Shown: one piece after another, positions 1-7,433 of the stretch
Position numbering within the stretch: position 1 is the stretch's first letter
How the letters are laid out: each line of letters opens with the position of its first letter
Assembly: GCA_016286995.1 (NCBI GenBank)
Contig: JAEEVA010000010.1
Location: 32,123 to 96,122 of the forward strand
Direction: 5' to 3'
Source of the DNA: Prevotella sp.
GTDB taxonomy: Bacteria; Bacteroidota; Bacteroidia; Bacteroidales; Bacteroidaceae
DNA: 64,000 bases
Notes under the pieces: model-generated
The model's input: only the letters and a program-made list of their open reading frames with translations
Database searches by the model: none
What the model was told of the DNA's origin: nothing
Program-made: the position numbers and the translations under genes

Positions 1-2
1 GC

Positions 3-734
3 AATCCCGTCTGGAGGGAGAAGTGGACCAAAGAAGAGGCACGTGAGTATGCCGAATTCGTGGGCTACCGCGCATGGAACAAGGAAATGATGCACAACCC
101 CATCGTGGAAGGCACCGTATTCCGTCAGGAATGGATCCGCTGGGCCAAGCACCCGGCATGGAAGGAATTCTCCGAGTTCGTGCTGTATATTGACCCCTCG
201 TGGAAGTCCAAGAAAACCAACGATACCAAGGCCTCCAAGCTGTGGGGAAAGCAGGGAACTAACCTGTGGCACCTGCGCGCCTTCGTCCGTAAGGCTACAG
301 TGGCCGAGATGGTACGCTGGTGCTATGACCTCTACGAATGGAGCCAGCAGGCGGGTATTGCGATACGCTTCGCCATGGAGGCCAGCTTTATGCAGGATAT
401 CATACTGGATGACTTCACTACAGAGGGTAATCTTCGCGGATATCAGTTGCCAATCACGGGCGATAAGCGGAAGAAACCGGACAAGTTCCAGCGTATCGAG
501 GCGGTCAGTCCACTATGGGAGCGTGGCTTCGTGTTCTATGACATAGAACAGAAGGAAGACCCCGACATGCAGGCGGGCATCGAGCAGCTGCTGGCCTTCG
601 AAAAGGGAATGAGCGGCAACGATGACGCACCGGATGCCGACGAAGGAGCCATCTATATATTACAAAAGAACACGCGCATACAGTCATTCAAACCGAGGTT
701 CGGCAAACGTCCGAGCCCAAAGAACCAATGGTAA
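3..734 (+). CDS. phage terminase large subunit, C-terminal part (5' end outside window)
   Basis: This is the end of the ATP-driven packaging motor that cuts and loads phage DNA into proheads. The frame is open from the first bases of the window, so the apparent GTG start at 60 is internal. The visible part is the RNase-H-like nuclease domain: a hydrophobic strand ending in an acidic residue (YIDPSWK), then the tracts GTNLWHLRAF and MEASFMQD and a basic C-terminus. It is followed by small head genes, a DUF935 portal and a MuF protein, which is the Mu-like order. The assignment rests on motif resemblance plus context; the ATPase half cannot be seen. Confidence 0.8.
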   Translation, partial: NPVWREKWTKEEAREYAEFVGYRAWNKEMMHNPIVEGTVFRQEWIRWAKHPAWKEFSEFVLYIDPSWKSKKTNDTKASKLWGKQGTNLWHLRAFVRKATVAEMVRWCYDLYEWSQQAGIAIRFAMEASFMQDIILDDFTTEGNLRGYQLPITGDKRKKPDKFQRIEAVSPLWERGFVFYDIEQKEDPDMQAGIEQLLAFEKGMSGNDDAPDADEGAIYILQKNTRIQSFKPRFGKRPSPKNQW

Positions 735-739
735 AAAGT

Positions 740-774
740 ACAGTGCCCTGTGGTTTCGCCACAGGGGCCAAAAA
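740..774. repeat. short hairpin element between phage genes
   Basis: A GTGCCCTGTGG arm and a CCACAGGGGC arm pair around a TTTC loop, just after the terminase stop. It is one of many similar hairpins in this prophage: the stem sequence varies while the loop context (GG-TTTT/TTTC-GCC) is kept. A second copy at 1027-1054 lies in the next gene junction. It could act as a weak terminator or mRNA stabiliser, but no U-tract follows. Confidence 0.6.
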
Positions 775-786
775 CAAATAGAGGTT

Positions 787-1017
787 ATGAAACAGTTGAT
801 TAAAGACATTATCTTTGGCTGGCGCTACAAACACGCCGTCAAGAAGGCCGTCAAGGTGCAGCGCCTGACTGGCCGTAAACAGTTCGTAGTCATGTACGAA
901 GGCAAGCCCGTCGTTGTCTCAAAAAAGAAGATTCGTAAGCTCGTTGCCACCCACTACTTTGCCAAGGGTGTGACAATCCAGGATATCGAGCGACGCGCCC
1001 TCTTCGTAACCAAGTAA
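787..1017 (+). CDS. small basic phage protein of unknown function (76 aa)
   Basis: The ATG at 787 is preferred to the more upstream possibility at 622, which would overlap the terminase and cross the hairpin at 740-774. The product is lysine- and arginine-rich (RYKHAVKKAVKVQ, VVSKKKIRKLV), with no membrane segment or recognised motif. It lies between the terminase and the gp36-like gene, in the same direction, so it is probably expressed with the head genes. Its charge suggests nucleic-acid contact, but that is inference only. I do not recognise the family. Confidence 0.6.
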   Translation: MKQLIKDIIFGWRYKHAVKKAVKVQRLTGRKQFVVMYEGKPVVVSKKKIRKLVATHYFAKGVTIQDIERRALFVTK

Positions 1018-1026
1018 AAAAGTACA

Positions 1027-1054
1027 GAGTGCCCGGCGGTTTTGCCGCAGGGTT
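1027..1054. repeat. short hairpin element between phage genes
   Basis: GTGCCCGGCGG and CCGCAGGG arms surround a TTTTG loop in the 55-base gap before the gp36-like gene. It has the same architecture as the element at 740-774 with a different stem, including a compensating change, which argues that the fold rather than the sequence is conserved. Confidence 0.55.
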
Positions 1055-1072
1055 AACCAAAACAGTATCAAT

Positions 1073-1492
1073 ATGTTCATAAACATCGAAGATTACAAAG
1101 TAGTCATCGGAGACCAGGCACTCCGTGTGGTGTCTCAGGTCAGTGCCGAGAACCGGGCAAACGCCGAGACAGAGGCCATCGAGGAGATTGCCGGCTATCT
1201 GCGCCCGAAATACGATATAGAGGCCATCTTCAGCGCCGAGGGAAACGACCGCAACCGGCTCATCGTCATGTACACCTGCGACTGTGCTCTCTATCACATG
1301 GCCGCGTCAGTTCCCCAGAAGATGGGCATGGAGATACGCAAGGAACGCTACGAGCGAGCCATCAAGTGGCTGGAGGGCGTGCAGGCTGAGAAGATCCTGC
1401 CTGACCTGCCGCTGGCCACCGACGAAAACGGAGAACCAACGGGCTTCCTTTTCAAGTATAGTTCACAACCCAAGCTAAAACACAACTGGTAA
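1073..1492 (+). CDS. Mu gp36-like protein (DUF1320)
   Basis: This is a 139-residue structural or accessory protein of the DUF1320/gp36 family, found in the head module of Mu-like phages. Supporting features are the length, the N-terminal acidic helical region (AETEAIEEIAGYLRPKYDIEAIF), the CDCALYHMA segment and the RYERAIKWLEGVQ helix, which are typical of this family. It stops four bases before the portal start, so the two are probably translated together. The family role is not well defined; a head-completion or connector function is inferred from position. Confidence 0.7.
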   Translation: MFINIEDYKVVIGDQALRVVSQVSAENRANAETEAIEEIAGYLRPKYDIEAIFSAEGNDRNRLIVMYTCDCALYHMAASVPQKMGMEIRKERYERAIKWLEGVQAEKILPDLPLATDENGEPTGFLFKYSSQPKLKHNW

Positions 1493-1495
1493 TAT

Positions 1496-2815
1496 ATGAG
1501 CAAGAAAAGTATAGTGCGGCGTGGTTTGCCAGCGCCGGCAAACAACAGAATACTGCATACCAAGTTCGGAACCTTCAACCTGGCAAAGGAGAATGATCGC
1601 CGACGCCTGAAGAAGGTCGTAGTGGAGCTACAGCGTCAGACGGACTCACTGACACGTAAGGATCTCGGCGACTGGCGACAGGCATGGCAGATGGCCATCA
1701 ACGTCGACTATCCCAACCGGCAGCGACTGTACGACATCTATACCGACGTAGCCATTGACCTGCACCTGTCCGGTTGCATACAGCAGCGCGAAGGTTTCGT
1801 CATGGCGTCGTCATTCAAGATAGTCGATGGCAATGGCAATGAGAACGAGGAAGCTGGGGCATTCTTCAATACCCAGTGGTTTCGGCAGCTGACGAAATAT
1901 ATACTCGACACCAACTACTGGGGGCACTCGCTCATCGAGCTGGGAGACCTGATGACCGATATCAACGGACGCCTGACATACGATGGCGTCAGACTGTTGC
2001 CCAGAAAGCATGTTATACCTGAGTACCATCGTGTCATCACAGACCTCGGGCAGGACTGGACCACAGGCATAGACTACCACAAGCCGCCGTTCGCTGACTG
2101 GCTCATCGAGGTGGGACAGCCCGAAGACCTGGGACTATACCTCAAGGCGGCCACGCAGACCATCCCCAAAAAGAATGCACTGGCATTCTGGGACACCTTC
2201 GCTGAGATCTTCGGCATGCCTATGCGAATAGCGCATACCACGACCCGCGATGATAAGGAACTGGCCAAGATGGAGAAGATGATGGCTGAGATGGGTACCG
2301 AAGGCTGGGGGCTCTTCCAGGAAGGAACTGACATCGAGGTGGTAGAGTCAACCAAGGGCGATGCCTTTAACGTCTATGATAAACGCATAGAGCGTGCCAA
2401 TTCCGAACTCTCGAAGCTCATCATCTGCCAGACAATGACTATTGAGGACGGAAGCTCGCTCAGCCAGTCGGAAACGCATCTGGAAGTATTCCAGAACATC
2501 ATCAACGCTGACTGCACCATGCTACGCGATGTCGTCAACTCACAGCTCATACCCCGCATGATCCGTCATGGCTTCCCGCTTAAGGGACTCCACCTCGAGT
2601 GGGATGACTCAGTCGACTATACGCCAGAGCAGCAGAAGGCCTTCGAGGAAATGATACTCAATAACTTCGAGGTCGATGGCAAATATTTCACTGAGAAGTA
2701 CAATATCCCCGTCGGTGGGCGCCGCTCCCAGTATCAGGTTGATACACCAGCTACCACTCCCGGCGGGTCACCGTCGGGTAATGCCAAAGCGAACCTCTCC
2801 CGTTTTTTCGACTGA
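1496..2815 (+). CDS. phage portal protein, DUF935 (Mu gp29-like)
   Basis: The portal forms the dodecameric channel at the unique capsid vertex through which DNA enters and leaves. At 439 residues it is close to the DUF935 family length. Seen motifs include the DIYTDVAIDLHLSGCIQQR region, the KRNA/KKNALAFWDTFAEIFGMP block and the late LRDVVNSQLIPRMIRHGFP segment. Residues 5-17 and the C-terminal TTPGGSPSG tract are encoded by in-frame hairpin elements like those between the genes. It follows gp36 by three bases and precedes the MuF gene. Confidence 0.85.
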   Translation: MSKKSIVRRGLPAPANNRILHTKFGTFNLAKENDRRRLKKVVVELQRQTDSLTRKDLGDWRQAWQMAINVDYPNRQRLYDIYTDVAIDLHLSGCIQQREGFVMASSFKIVDGNGNENEEAGAFFNTQWFRQLTKYILDTNYWGHSLIELGDLMTDINGRLTYDGVRLLPRKHVIPEYHRVITDLGQDWTTGIDYHKPPFADWLIEVGQPEDLGLYLKAATQTIPKKNALAFWDTFAEIFGMPMRIAHTTTRDDKELAKMEKMMAEMGTEGWGLFQEGTDIEVVESTKGDAFNVYDKRIERANSELSKLIICQTMTIEDGSSLSQSETHLEVFQNIINADCTMLRDVVNSQLIPRMIRHGFPLKGLHLEWDDSVDYTPEQQKAFEEMILNNFEVDGKYFTEKYNIPVGGRRSQYQVDTPATTPGGSPSGNAKANLSRFFD

Positions 2816-2871
2816 GCCCCTCTGACTACGAGGGGCTGCACAGTCGCTATGCCGCCCTGCTTGCCGATAGT

Positions 2872-4164
2872 GTGCCTGTCGGTTTTGCCGGCAGGGAAAG
2901 TGTCACCCTGGCTGCCTCAGACGTCCCGTATGCTGCTGTGCTACAGCTGCTCAAAGAGAAGTTCACCGCCATGATGCGCCGCCTTCACGTCGCCGCCACA
3001 ACTCCCGATGCGTCAGAACCGGGTTACACTCTCGGCGTTTCCCTCCTTGAGGAACCTGAGACGCTGGACTTCATCAACACTCACGCCGGGATCCTGGACA
3101 GCAGCTTCGAACGTACACCTATGTCAGACACCATGCGCACCTCGCTACAACGCTCTGACTATATCTTCTCAGGCATCAAGACGTTCCACGAACTCAATGA
3201 GGCCTTCCCGTCACTCCTGGATGAAAACGGCAATCGAAAACCCTTCGAACAGTTCTTAAACGACGTTCGAAGCATCGATGAGAAATACAATAAGAACTAC
3301 CTCCGTGCTGAGTATAACTTCTGCCAGCAGTCGGCCAATATGGCAGCAAAATGGGAGCAGTTCATGGAAGACGGTGACCGCTACAACCTCCAGTACCGCA
3401 CAGCCGGCGACGACCACGTACGTCCGGCCCATGCCGCTCTGGACCGCATCACTCTGCCGCCGTCACACCCGTTCTGGCAGAAGTATTTCCCGCCCAACGG
3501 ATGGAACTGCCGTTGTACTGTCGAACAGGTGCGAAAATCCAAGTACCCTCAGACTCCCGATTCTGAGGTTGAGCATCTCATCAATGCCACCACTCCCGAC
3601 GCGTCAGCGACGGGCAAGGAAGCCATGTTCCGCTTCAATCCCGGCATGGAACAGAAGACGTTCCCTGATTACAACGCCTACACCATCCGTCGCTGTCAGG
3701 ATTGCAATATCGCCAAAGGAAAAATCAACCTGGCATTCGTGCCTGAAAATGAATTGTGTTCGGCATGCCGCATTGTAAGATCCTTAGCTAATGCGGACTC
3801 GAAGCAGACAAGGAAACTCGCTAAACCATTACAGGGAACTTCTATCAACATTCCACAATTTCCACATCCCATCAATATTTCAAGGGCATCGATTACAGAA
3901 TGGACAAACCAGCCAAACAAATTCTATCAGGAAAAAAATAAGATGTTGCTTAGAATTAATGAGGTGCTTATGGAAAGCGAATATTTGGGACCGGCAACAC
4001 CACATAAACCAAAAGAAAGATTGTCTTTCTCCCACATATTCTCAACAAAGGTGAAGGGAGAAGAGCAGTGTATAATTGTCTGGGAATGGGACTGGGGAGA
4101 GTATACATTGCACTCCATCTCTGATCACCCAGAAGAAATTAAGAAACACATAATAAAGAAATAG
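2872..4164 (+). CDS. MuF/SPP1 gp7-like head morphogenesis protein with probable C-terminal nuclease-toxin domain
   Basis: The N-terminal two thirds match minor head proteins of the Mu F / SPP1 gp7 family, especially the HPFWQKYFPPNGWNCRCTVEQV motif around residues 200-222. Capsids carry a few copies. The last ~100 residues form a separate module (INISRASITEW, NQPNKFYQEKNKMLL, LSFSHIFSTKV, WGEYTLHSISD) that resembles PBECR-type (Barnase-EndoU-ColicinE5/D-RelE-like) nucleases. The DNA for this tail is clearly more AT-rich than the rest. A GTG at 2872 is the annotated start, but the frame is open upstream across the portal stop (an alternative CTG at 2812), so ~20 N-terminal residues may be missing. 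Family roles are known; toxicity here is inferred. Confidence 0.8.
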   Translation: MPVGFAGRESVTLAASDVPYAAVLQLLKEKFTAMMRRLHVAATTPDASEPGYTLGVSLLEEPETLDFINTHAGILDSSFERTPMSDTMRTSLQRSDYIFSGIKTFHELNEAFPSLLDENGNRKPFEQFLNDVRSIDEKYNKNYLRAEYNFCQQSANMAAKWEQFMEDGDRYNLQYRTAGDDHVRPAHAALDRITLPPSHPFWQKYFPPNGWNCRCTVEQVRKSKYPQTPDSEVEHLINATTPDASATGKEAMFRFNPGMEQKTFPDYNAYTIRRCQDCNIAKGKINLAFVPENELCSACRIVRSLANADSKQTRKLAKPLQGTSINIPQFPHPINISRASITEWTNQPNKFYQEKNKMLLRINEVLMESEYLGPATPHKPKERLSFSHIFSTKVKGEEQCIIVWEWDWGEYTLHSISDHPEEIKKHIIKK

Positions 4165-4187
4165 CAAAGAGAAAGAACTACCTGGAA

Positions 4188-4616
4188 CTACAATCCAAGG
4201 CTCAGTCTCAATGCTATTCTTGCTGCAAAGATACAAAAAAATCCGCAACCTCCAAACGATTTGCGGATTTTTTTTGCATTATTCCTGAATATTTGTAGAA
4301 ATACCCCCCCCAGTGGCCTGCCATGAAGCCTATTGTGACATTCCCGACATACCAGATGCAGATTTGTCAATGCCGTCACAAGTTCGGGACGTTCGCGCAT
4401 CGGAACAATATGATGCAGCTCCATTTCCTCCTCATCGAACTCCCTGCCACACTCCATGCAGCGTCCATGATTCTGCTTCCACAGGCGATGCTTTATACGC
4501 AGCAGCTTCTTTCGATTGTTACGGTAGATGTCGTCACGCTTGCTCCTTCTCTTCATGCGGCCCGTTGTCACATAGATGTTGATGGGACCGATACTGATAC
4601 TTTTAAAGATCTCCAT
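4188..4616 (-). CDS. HNH endonuclease, C-terminus probably frameshifted at a G8 tract
   Basis: The small nuclease has a zinc-binding CMECGREF knuckle, the catalytic LHHIVPM and the closing CRECHNRLH, all within residues 50-105. HNH enzymes near phage packaging genes often assist terminase cleavage or act as homing nucleases. After the HNH core the frame crosses eight G residues (plus-strand C at 4304-4311) and then runs through a terminator hairpin. One extra G would give a TAA at 4279, just before that hairpin, which fits a normal gene end. It therefore may be phase-variable or carry a slip mutation. It lies three bases after the upstream gene. Confidence 0.75.
   Translation of the reverse strand: MEIFKSISIGPINIYVTTGRMKRRSKRDDIYRNNRKKLLRIKHRLWKQNHGRCMECGREFDEEEMELHHIVPMRERPELVTALTNLHLVCRECHNRLHGRPLGGVFLQIFRNNAKKIRKSFGGCGFFCIFAARIALRLSLGL
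4226..4256 (-). promoter_or_regulatory. Bacteroidetes-type promoter pointing leftward, antisense to muF
   Basis: On the minus strand TTTG (4253-4256) and TATCTTTG (4226-4233) are separated by 19 bases, a good match to the Bacteroidetes housekeeping consensus. Transcription would begin near 4219 and run antisense into the toxin-like end of the MuF gene. It overlaps the hairpin at 4235-4274, so it may be a chance match or a silencing transcript. Confidence 0.4.
4235..4274. terminator. bidirectional intrinsic terminator between convergent head and early operons
   Basis: A 14-base arm (4235-4248, A-rich then TCCGCAA) is perfectly complementary to 4261-4274 (TTGCGGA then a T run), with a 12-base loop. 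U-tracts exist in both orientations, so it can end the rightward head transcript after muF and the leftward early transcript. As read, the HNH frame continues through it, which suggests that the frame is shifted (see the HNH entry). Confidence 0.75.
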
Positions 4617-4618
4617 AG

Positions 4619-5023
4619 CTAATCAATAAACATTGCACATTCACAACTATACGTGTCGATATCCTCAACGATCTCTTCGTGGTTGTGGTTCGTCGAACTG
4701 CCGACGGGTTCCAAAGGACTGAAACTGTCACCTTCCAGCCCGATGACCGCATTTGCAATCTCTGACGACAGGTCGAAGTCATTCATCTCATCCTCACTCC
4801 AGTCATAGACGATATGCAGCCGCACCGTCACCACCGAGTGGTATTCATGACCTGGTACCACGCATCGCCACTCTACCGGCAGCAGCTCGATGAACACTGC
4901 AGGGCGTTCCCAAGGCTGCTCCTGCTCGATAAACTCCACGTTGTGATTCCACAGCGCCACATGCTTCACGGCCTCCATACTCTCCAGACGTGCCTTCAGC
5001 TTCTGAAACAGTTCCTTTCTCAT
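4619..5023 (-). CDS. phage structural protein, tail-terminator-like (tentative)
   Basis: The 134-residue protein starts with a helical KLKARLESMEAVKHVALW segment, continues with RPAVFIELLPVEW and VTVRLHIVYDW strands and ends with an acidic tail. This alpha/beta layout and length are like tail-terminator or neck proteins of long-tailed phages, which cap the tail tube. No diagnostic motif is visible. It sits between the gpG-like gene and the HNH gene, as expected for a head-tail joining protein. The functional call is context-based. Confidence 0.45.
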   Translation of the reverse strand: MRKELFQKLKARLESMEAVKHVALWNHNVEFIEQEQPWERPAVFIELLPVEWRCVVPGHEYHSVVTVRLHIVYDWSEDEMNDFDLSSEIANAVIGLEGDSFSPLEPVGSSTNHNHEEIVEDIDTYSCECAMFID

Positions 5024-5029
5024 AACTCT

Positions 5030-5064
5030 TTTGTCCTGTATGTCGCTGTGTCACAGCGACCGAA
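5030..5064. repeat. short hairpin element (TGTATGTCGCTGTG type)
   Basis: The inverted repeat GTCGCTGTG / CACAGCGAC around a short loop lies in the junction between the gpG-like gene and the next gene and touches the gpG stop region. A nearly identical element occurs at 7692-7722 in another leftward gene junction, including the shared flank TGTATGTCGC. Confidence 0.6.
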
Positions 5065-5614
5065 TATCAACATTAAACTCATTCTCAAAATACTCCTTCA
5101 ATCCATCTTCAACGATGCCGGTCACAATCTTCTCCACCTCAGCATTCACACCGAGGAAACGCCGTCTGGGTATCTTCACCACACTACCGACCTTCTTCAG
5201 GGCCATCATCTTCCAGAACTCGGCTTCAACATTGGTAGAGTGCGTGGCGGTTCTGCCGCCACGTCCCCACGTGCCACCGTTAGCCTCCCTGTATTTCGCC
5301 CAGAAGAAGCGTCTCATACGCGCAGTCACCACAATCTCACCACCGTCATTATGAATACCGGCATACGGCAGGTCACTCGAGAAGAATACGCTGTCACCCT
5401 TAATCTCGCTTCTGATGCTGCCACGCAACGTGCCGCTATCCACCAGCAGATGGCCGCTCCTGCCACCGTGTACGGGACTTTTGCGACGTGTCCACTTCTC
5501 GCTGAAAAAGGCCTCACGCTCAAAATTCTGGTCAAACTCATCCTTCAGTTCCACCCGGATATCCTTCAGGATCCTGGCAAACACCTGTTGTACCTGTTGC
5601 TGTATATCTGCCAT
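5051..5614 (-). CDS. phage virion morphogenesis / tail completion protein (Mu gpG-like)
   Basis: This belongs to the Mu gpG / P2 gpS type of virion morphogenesis proteins, needed to complete heads or join tails. Supporting features are the 187-residue length, the LLVDSGTLRGSIRSE block and the PYAGIHNDGG motif, which is the hallmark 'Y-A-x-I-H-x-x-G-G' of the family, plus a C-terminal IPRRRFLG segment. Residues in GTWGRGGRTATHS are encoded by an in-frame palindrome. Its presence at the end of the leftward transposition operon, facing away from the portal block, is unusual. Confidence 0.85.
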   Translation of the reverse strand: MADIQQQVQQVFARILKDIRVELKDEFDQNFEREAFFSEKWTRRKSPVHGGRSGHLLVDSGTLRGSIRSEIKGDSVFFSSDLPYAGIHNDGGEIVVTARMRRFFWAKYREANGGTWGRGGRTATHSTNVEAEFWKMMALKKVGSVVKIPRRRFLGVNAEVEKIVTGIVEDGLKEYFENEFNVDIRSL

Positions 5615-5617
5615 AAC

Positions 5618-5860
5618 CTATTCTGCAAACGGTAGCCATTGCTCCATCTCTTTCTGAACCTGTTCGGTGTCTATCACTGCACTTGCATTCAGCATGTTGT
5701 AGAAGGTGCGTTCGCTGATGAAGAGCTTCGGATAGACGTAGCGACGCCAGATCTCTACATTTGAGAGACCTGAGCGTCGGTGTTCGTCGTAGATGCGGTT
5801 CACTTCAGCGACGCGCACTTTGTATGAGATACCACGTCCGTTACGCTTATGCTTCTTCAT
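5618..5860 (-). CDS. small basic phage protein, unknown (80 aa)
   Basis: The ATG at 5860 is chosen because AGGAG lies just upstream and a longer version would overlap the preceding zinc-ribbon gene. The product has a basic start (MKKHKRNGRG), then a helical stretch with NVEIWRRYVYPKLFISERTFYNML, reminiscent of a helix-turn-helix. It is three bases from the gpG-like gene. The helix-turn-helix reading and any DNA-binding role are inferred. I do not recognise the family. Confidence 0.6.
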   Translation of the reverse strand: MKKHKRNGRGISYKVRVAEVNRIYDEHRRSGLSNVEIWRRYVYPKLFISERTFYNMLNASAVIDTEQVQKEMEQWLPFAE

Positions 5861-5874
5861 CAGCTCCTGGCGTT

Positions 5875-6051
5875 TTATTGTACTTTCGGTTTGAAGGCCC
5901 GGATGTCGAGCTCCATCACACCACTTACCGTCACACGACCGCTGCCCTCGCACTGGGGACAGACAACGGGGGTGTCGCCCTCGATACGGCCAGTGCCGCC
6001 ACATTCACGGCACAGAGTCACATGCGGTGCTTTCTTCACATAACGCTTCAT
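5875..6051 (-). CDS. 58-aa DnaJ-type zinc-ribbon protein
   Basis: The protein begins MKRYVKKAPHVTLC and contains two CxxCxGxG repeats (CRECGGTG and CPQCEGSG), the zinc-ribbon units of DnaJ cysteine-rich domains, with no J-domain. Its start overlaps the gam stop in an ATGA, indicating coupled translation. It is followed after 14 bases by an 80-aa protein. A second DnaJ-type ribbon protein lies at 7430-7684 in the same operon. Zinc binding is expected from the motif; the partner and role are unknown. Confidence 0.7.
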   Translation of the reverse strand: MKRYVKKAPHVTLCRECGGTGRIEGDTPVVCPQCEGSGRVTVSGVMELDIRAFKPKVQ

Positions 6052-6611
6052 TGGTCAACCTCCTCTTTCTTTGGTTCAACATAGAAGGTCTCTTCCTGAA
6101 CTACCAGGATACCACATTCAGACATTGCCTGAGACATTGGTACGCTCTTCTTTGTGATATCGCTTTCGACGAATTCGACCTGTTCCAGGTCTCGGTCTGC
6201 AAGCAACTTATCCTTGGCTATCTCCTCGCTCGTGCGGATATAATCCGGAAGGAATGTCTTGACGAGGGTCTTGGCAGACTCCCACGTGAAGCCTTTCAGG
6301 ATCTTCAGCTTCGGGGTTCCCGTGCGGAAGCCGATAGTGCCATGAGCCATATCCAGACTCTTTTTCTTCGAGAACAGCTCTGTCTGGTTCTCAGTGGCAA
6401 AAGCCTGAAGGGTGTCAAATGCCTGGTCACGCTGTTGGGTGAGCTGTGTCAGTTCTGCCTGACGCTTCTCACGGATCTTGGCGCACTGTAGCTCAATGTC
6501 CGCATTGATTTTGTTAATACTTGCATCGGCCTTGGCGAAGGCGGCAAATGCGTTGTCGGCGGCCTCACGGGTCACGCCGCTAATCACTGTTTTCTTTTTT
6601 CTTGCTCCCAT
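6048..6611 (-). CDS. gam: host-nuclease inhibitor Gam-like protein
   Basis: Mu Gam binds DNA ends and protects linear phage DNA from host exonucleases; it is related to Ku. The length (187 residues), the central coiled coil (DASINKINADIELQCAKI onward), and the SLDMAHGTIGFRTGTPKLK block followed by W-E-S-A fit the Phage_Mu_Gam family. It sits after the MuA/MuB genes as in Mu and overlaps the zinc-ribbon gene by four bases. ATG at 6611 follows a short A-rich leader. Confidence 0.88.
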   Translation of the reverse strand: MGARKKKTVISGVTREAADNAFAAFAKADASINKINADIELQCAKIREKRQAELTQLTQQRDQAFDTLQAFATENQTELFSKKKSLDMAHGTIGFRTGTPKLKILKGFTWESAKTLVKTFLPDYIRTSEEIAKDKLLADRDLEQVEFVESDITKKSVPMSQAMSECGILVVQEETFYVEPKKEEVDQ

Positions 6612-6671
6612 AAATGTTTATCTTAAAAGTTTAATAGTGTCTGTCTCGTATGCCGAGGATTTTCCTCGGCC

Positions 6672-6824
6672 TCACTCCCATATACAGATATGACCGCCTG
6701 AGCATATCAGCTTCTTACAGTCAAAACTCTCGCAGTCGCATGTCTCGCATTTCTGGTCGTCACACTTCACGATGGTCTTACCCACCAGGCCGGCTGTTGC
6801 CAGCACATTACTACAGTTTTCCAT
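6672..6824 (-). CDS. 50-aa cysteine-rich peptide
   Basis: The frame starts MENCSNVLATAGLVGKT and carries eight cysteines in all, seven of them in the second half, including CETCDCESFDCKKLIC. The spacing is suited to metal binding or disulphides. It lies 60 bases upstream of gam in the leftward operon and ends in a GGHICIWE tail. The ribosome binding site is weak (AGAAG). No family is recognised; the gene is supported by clean fit in the operon gap and by the patterned cysteines. Confidence 0.55.
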   Translation of the reverse strand: MENCSNVLATAGLVGKTIVKCDDQKCETCDCESFDCKKLICSGGHICIWE

Positions 6825-6846
6825 AACTTCTGTTTGTTTAATGGTC

Positions 6847-6942
6847 CTACACAGCGTATCCGCTTAACATTCTCTCGTAATGGTCCTGCATGAGCTCCTC
6901 ACGCAACTCATCTTCATTGATTCTGGTCTGTTCCTTTTCCAT
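6847..6942 (-). CDS. 31-aa acidic phage peptide (tentative)
   Basis: A short frame (starting MEKEQTRINEDELREEL) fills the gap between the 154-aa gene and the cysteine-rich peptide. It is strongly helical and charged. There is no clear Shine-Dalgarno sequence. It may be a real leader-sized gene or a chance frame. Confidence 0.4.
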   Translation of the reverse strand: MEKEQTRINEDELREELMQDHYERMLSGYAV

Positions 6943-6968
6943 GTTCAATCTGTTTTTAGTTAATAATG

Positions 6969-7433
6969 TTATGATAGTGGAACGATGGTTGCTGCAGTGC
7001 CCGGCAAGTCAGCGGCGGGCTCCTGTCTGATACCACCCTTTTTCTCTATGCTCCTCAGCTTGCGGGTCAGCGCATCCAGCTCATCACCGCTCAGCTCATA
7101 CAGCTTCTTACCGGCTATCCTGCCATCCATCAGGAAGGCATTCACACGGTTCCAGTCTGTCGTATCTATACCCATCTTCTGCATCAGATGCAGGACACTG
7201 CTGCGCTGTTTCTTGATGGCAAGAACCTGTGCAGTACGTTGCTCCTTGCCGCTGAAGGTGTACTCCAGATAACCGCACATCTGGTAGTATTCATGCTCTG
7301 TCATCTCACGCAGACTTTCCGTACGCCCACATGTCCACTGGCTGACCAGCGCACGCTTCTGCTCATCCTTATCCATCCCTGGCATCTTGCCAAGCACACG
7401 GTAGAACCGGCTGTAATTAAATCCTTCATTCAT
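6969..7433 (-). CDS. phage protein, possibly GemA/Gp16-like (154 aa)
   Basis: The protein is helical and basic, with NYSRFYRVLGKMPG at the start, a region TEHEYYQMCGYLEY, and ELSGDELDALTRKLRSIEKKGG near the end. In Mu the GemA/Gp16 regulator sits in the same early position between the transposition genes and late functions and has a similar two-part helical layout. The resemblance is weak, so the name is a suggestion. It overlaps the stop of the upstream zinc-ribbon gene by four bases. Confidence 0.4.
   Translation of the reverse strand: MNEGFNYSRFYRVLGKMPGMDKDEQKRALVSQWTCGRTESLREMTEHEYYQMCGYLEYTFSGKEQRTAQVLAIKKQRSSVLHLMQKMGIDTTDWNRVNAFLMDGRIAGKKLYELSGDELDALTRKLRSIEKKGGIRQEPAADLPGTAATIVPLS

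Noticed and set aside
4814..5635. 273-residue frame on the plus strand opposite phage genes
   Set aside because: It covers the gpG-like and tail-terminator-like genes in antisense and has no recognisable motif.
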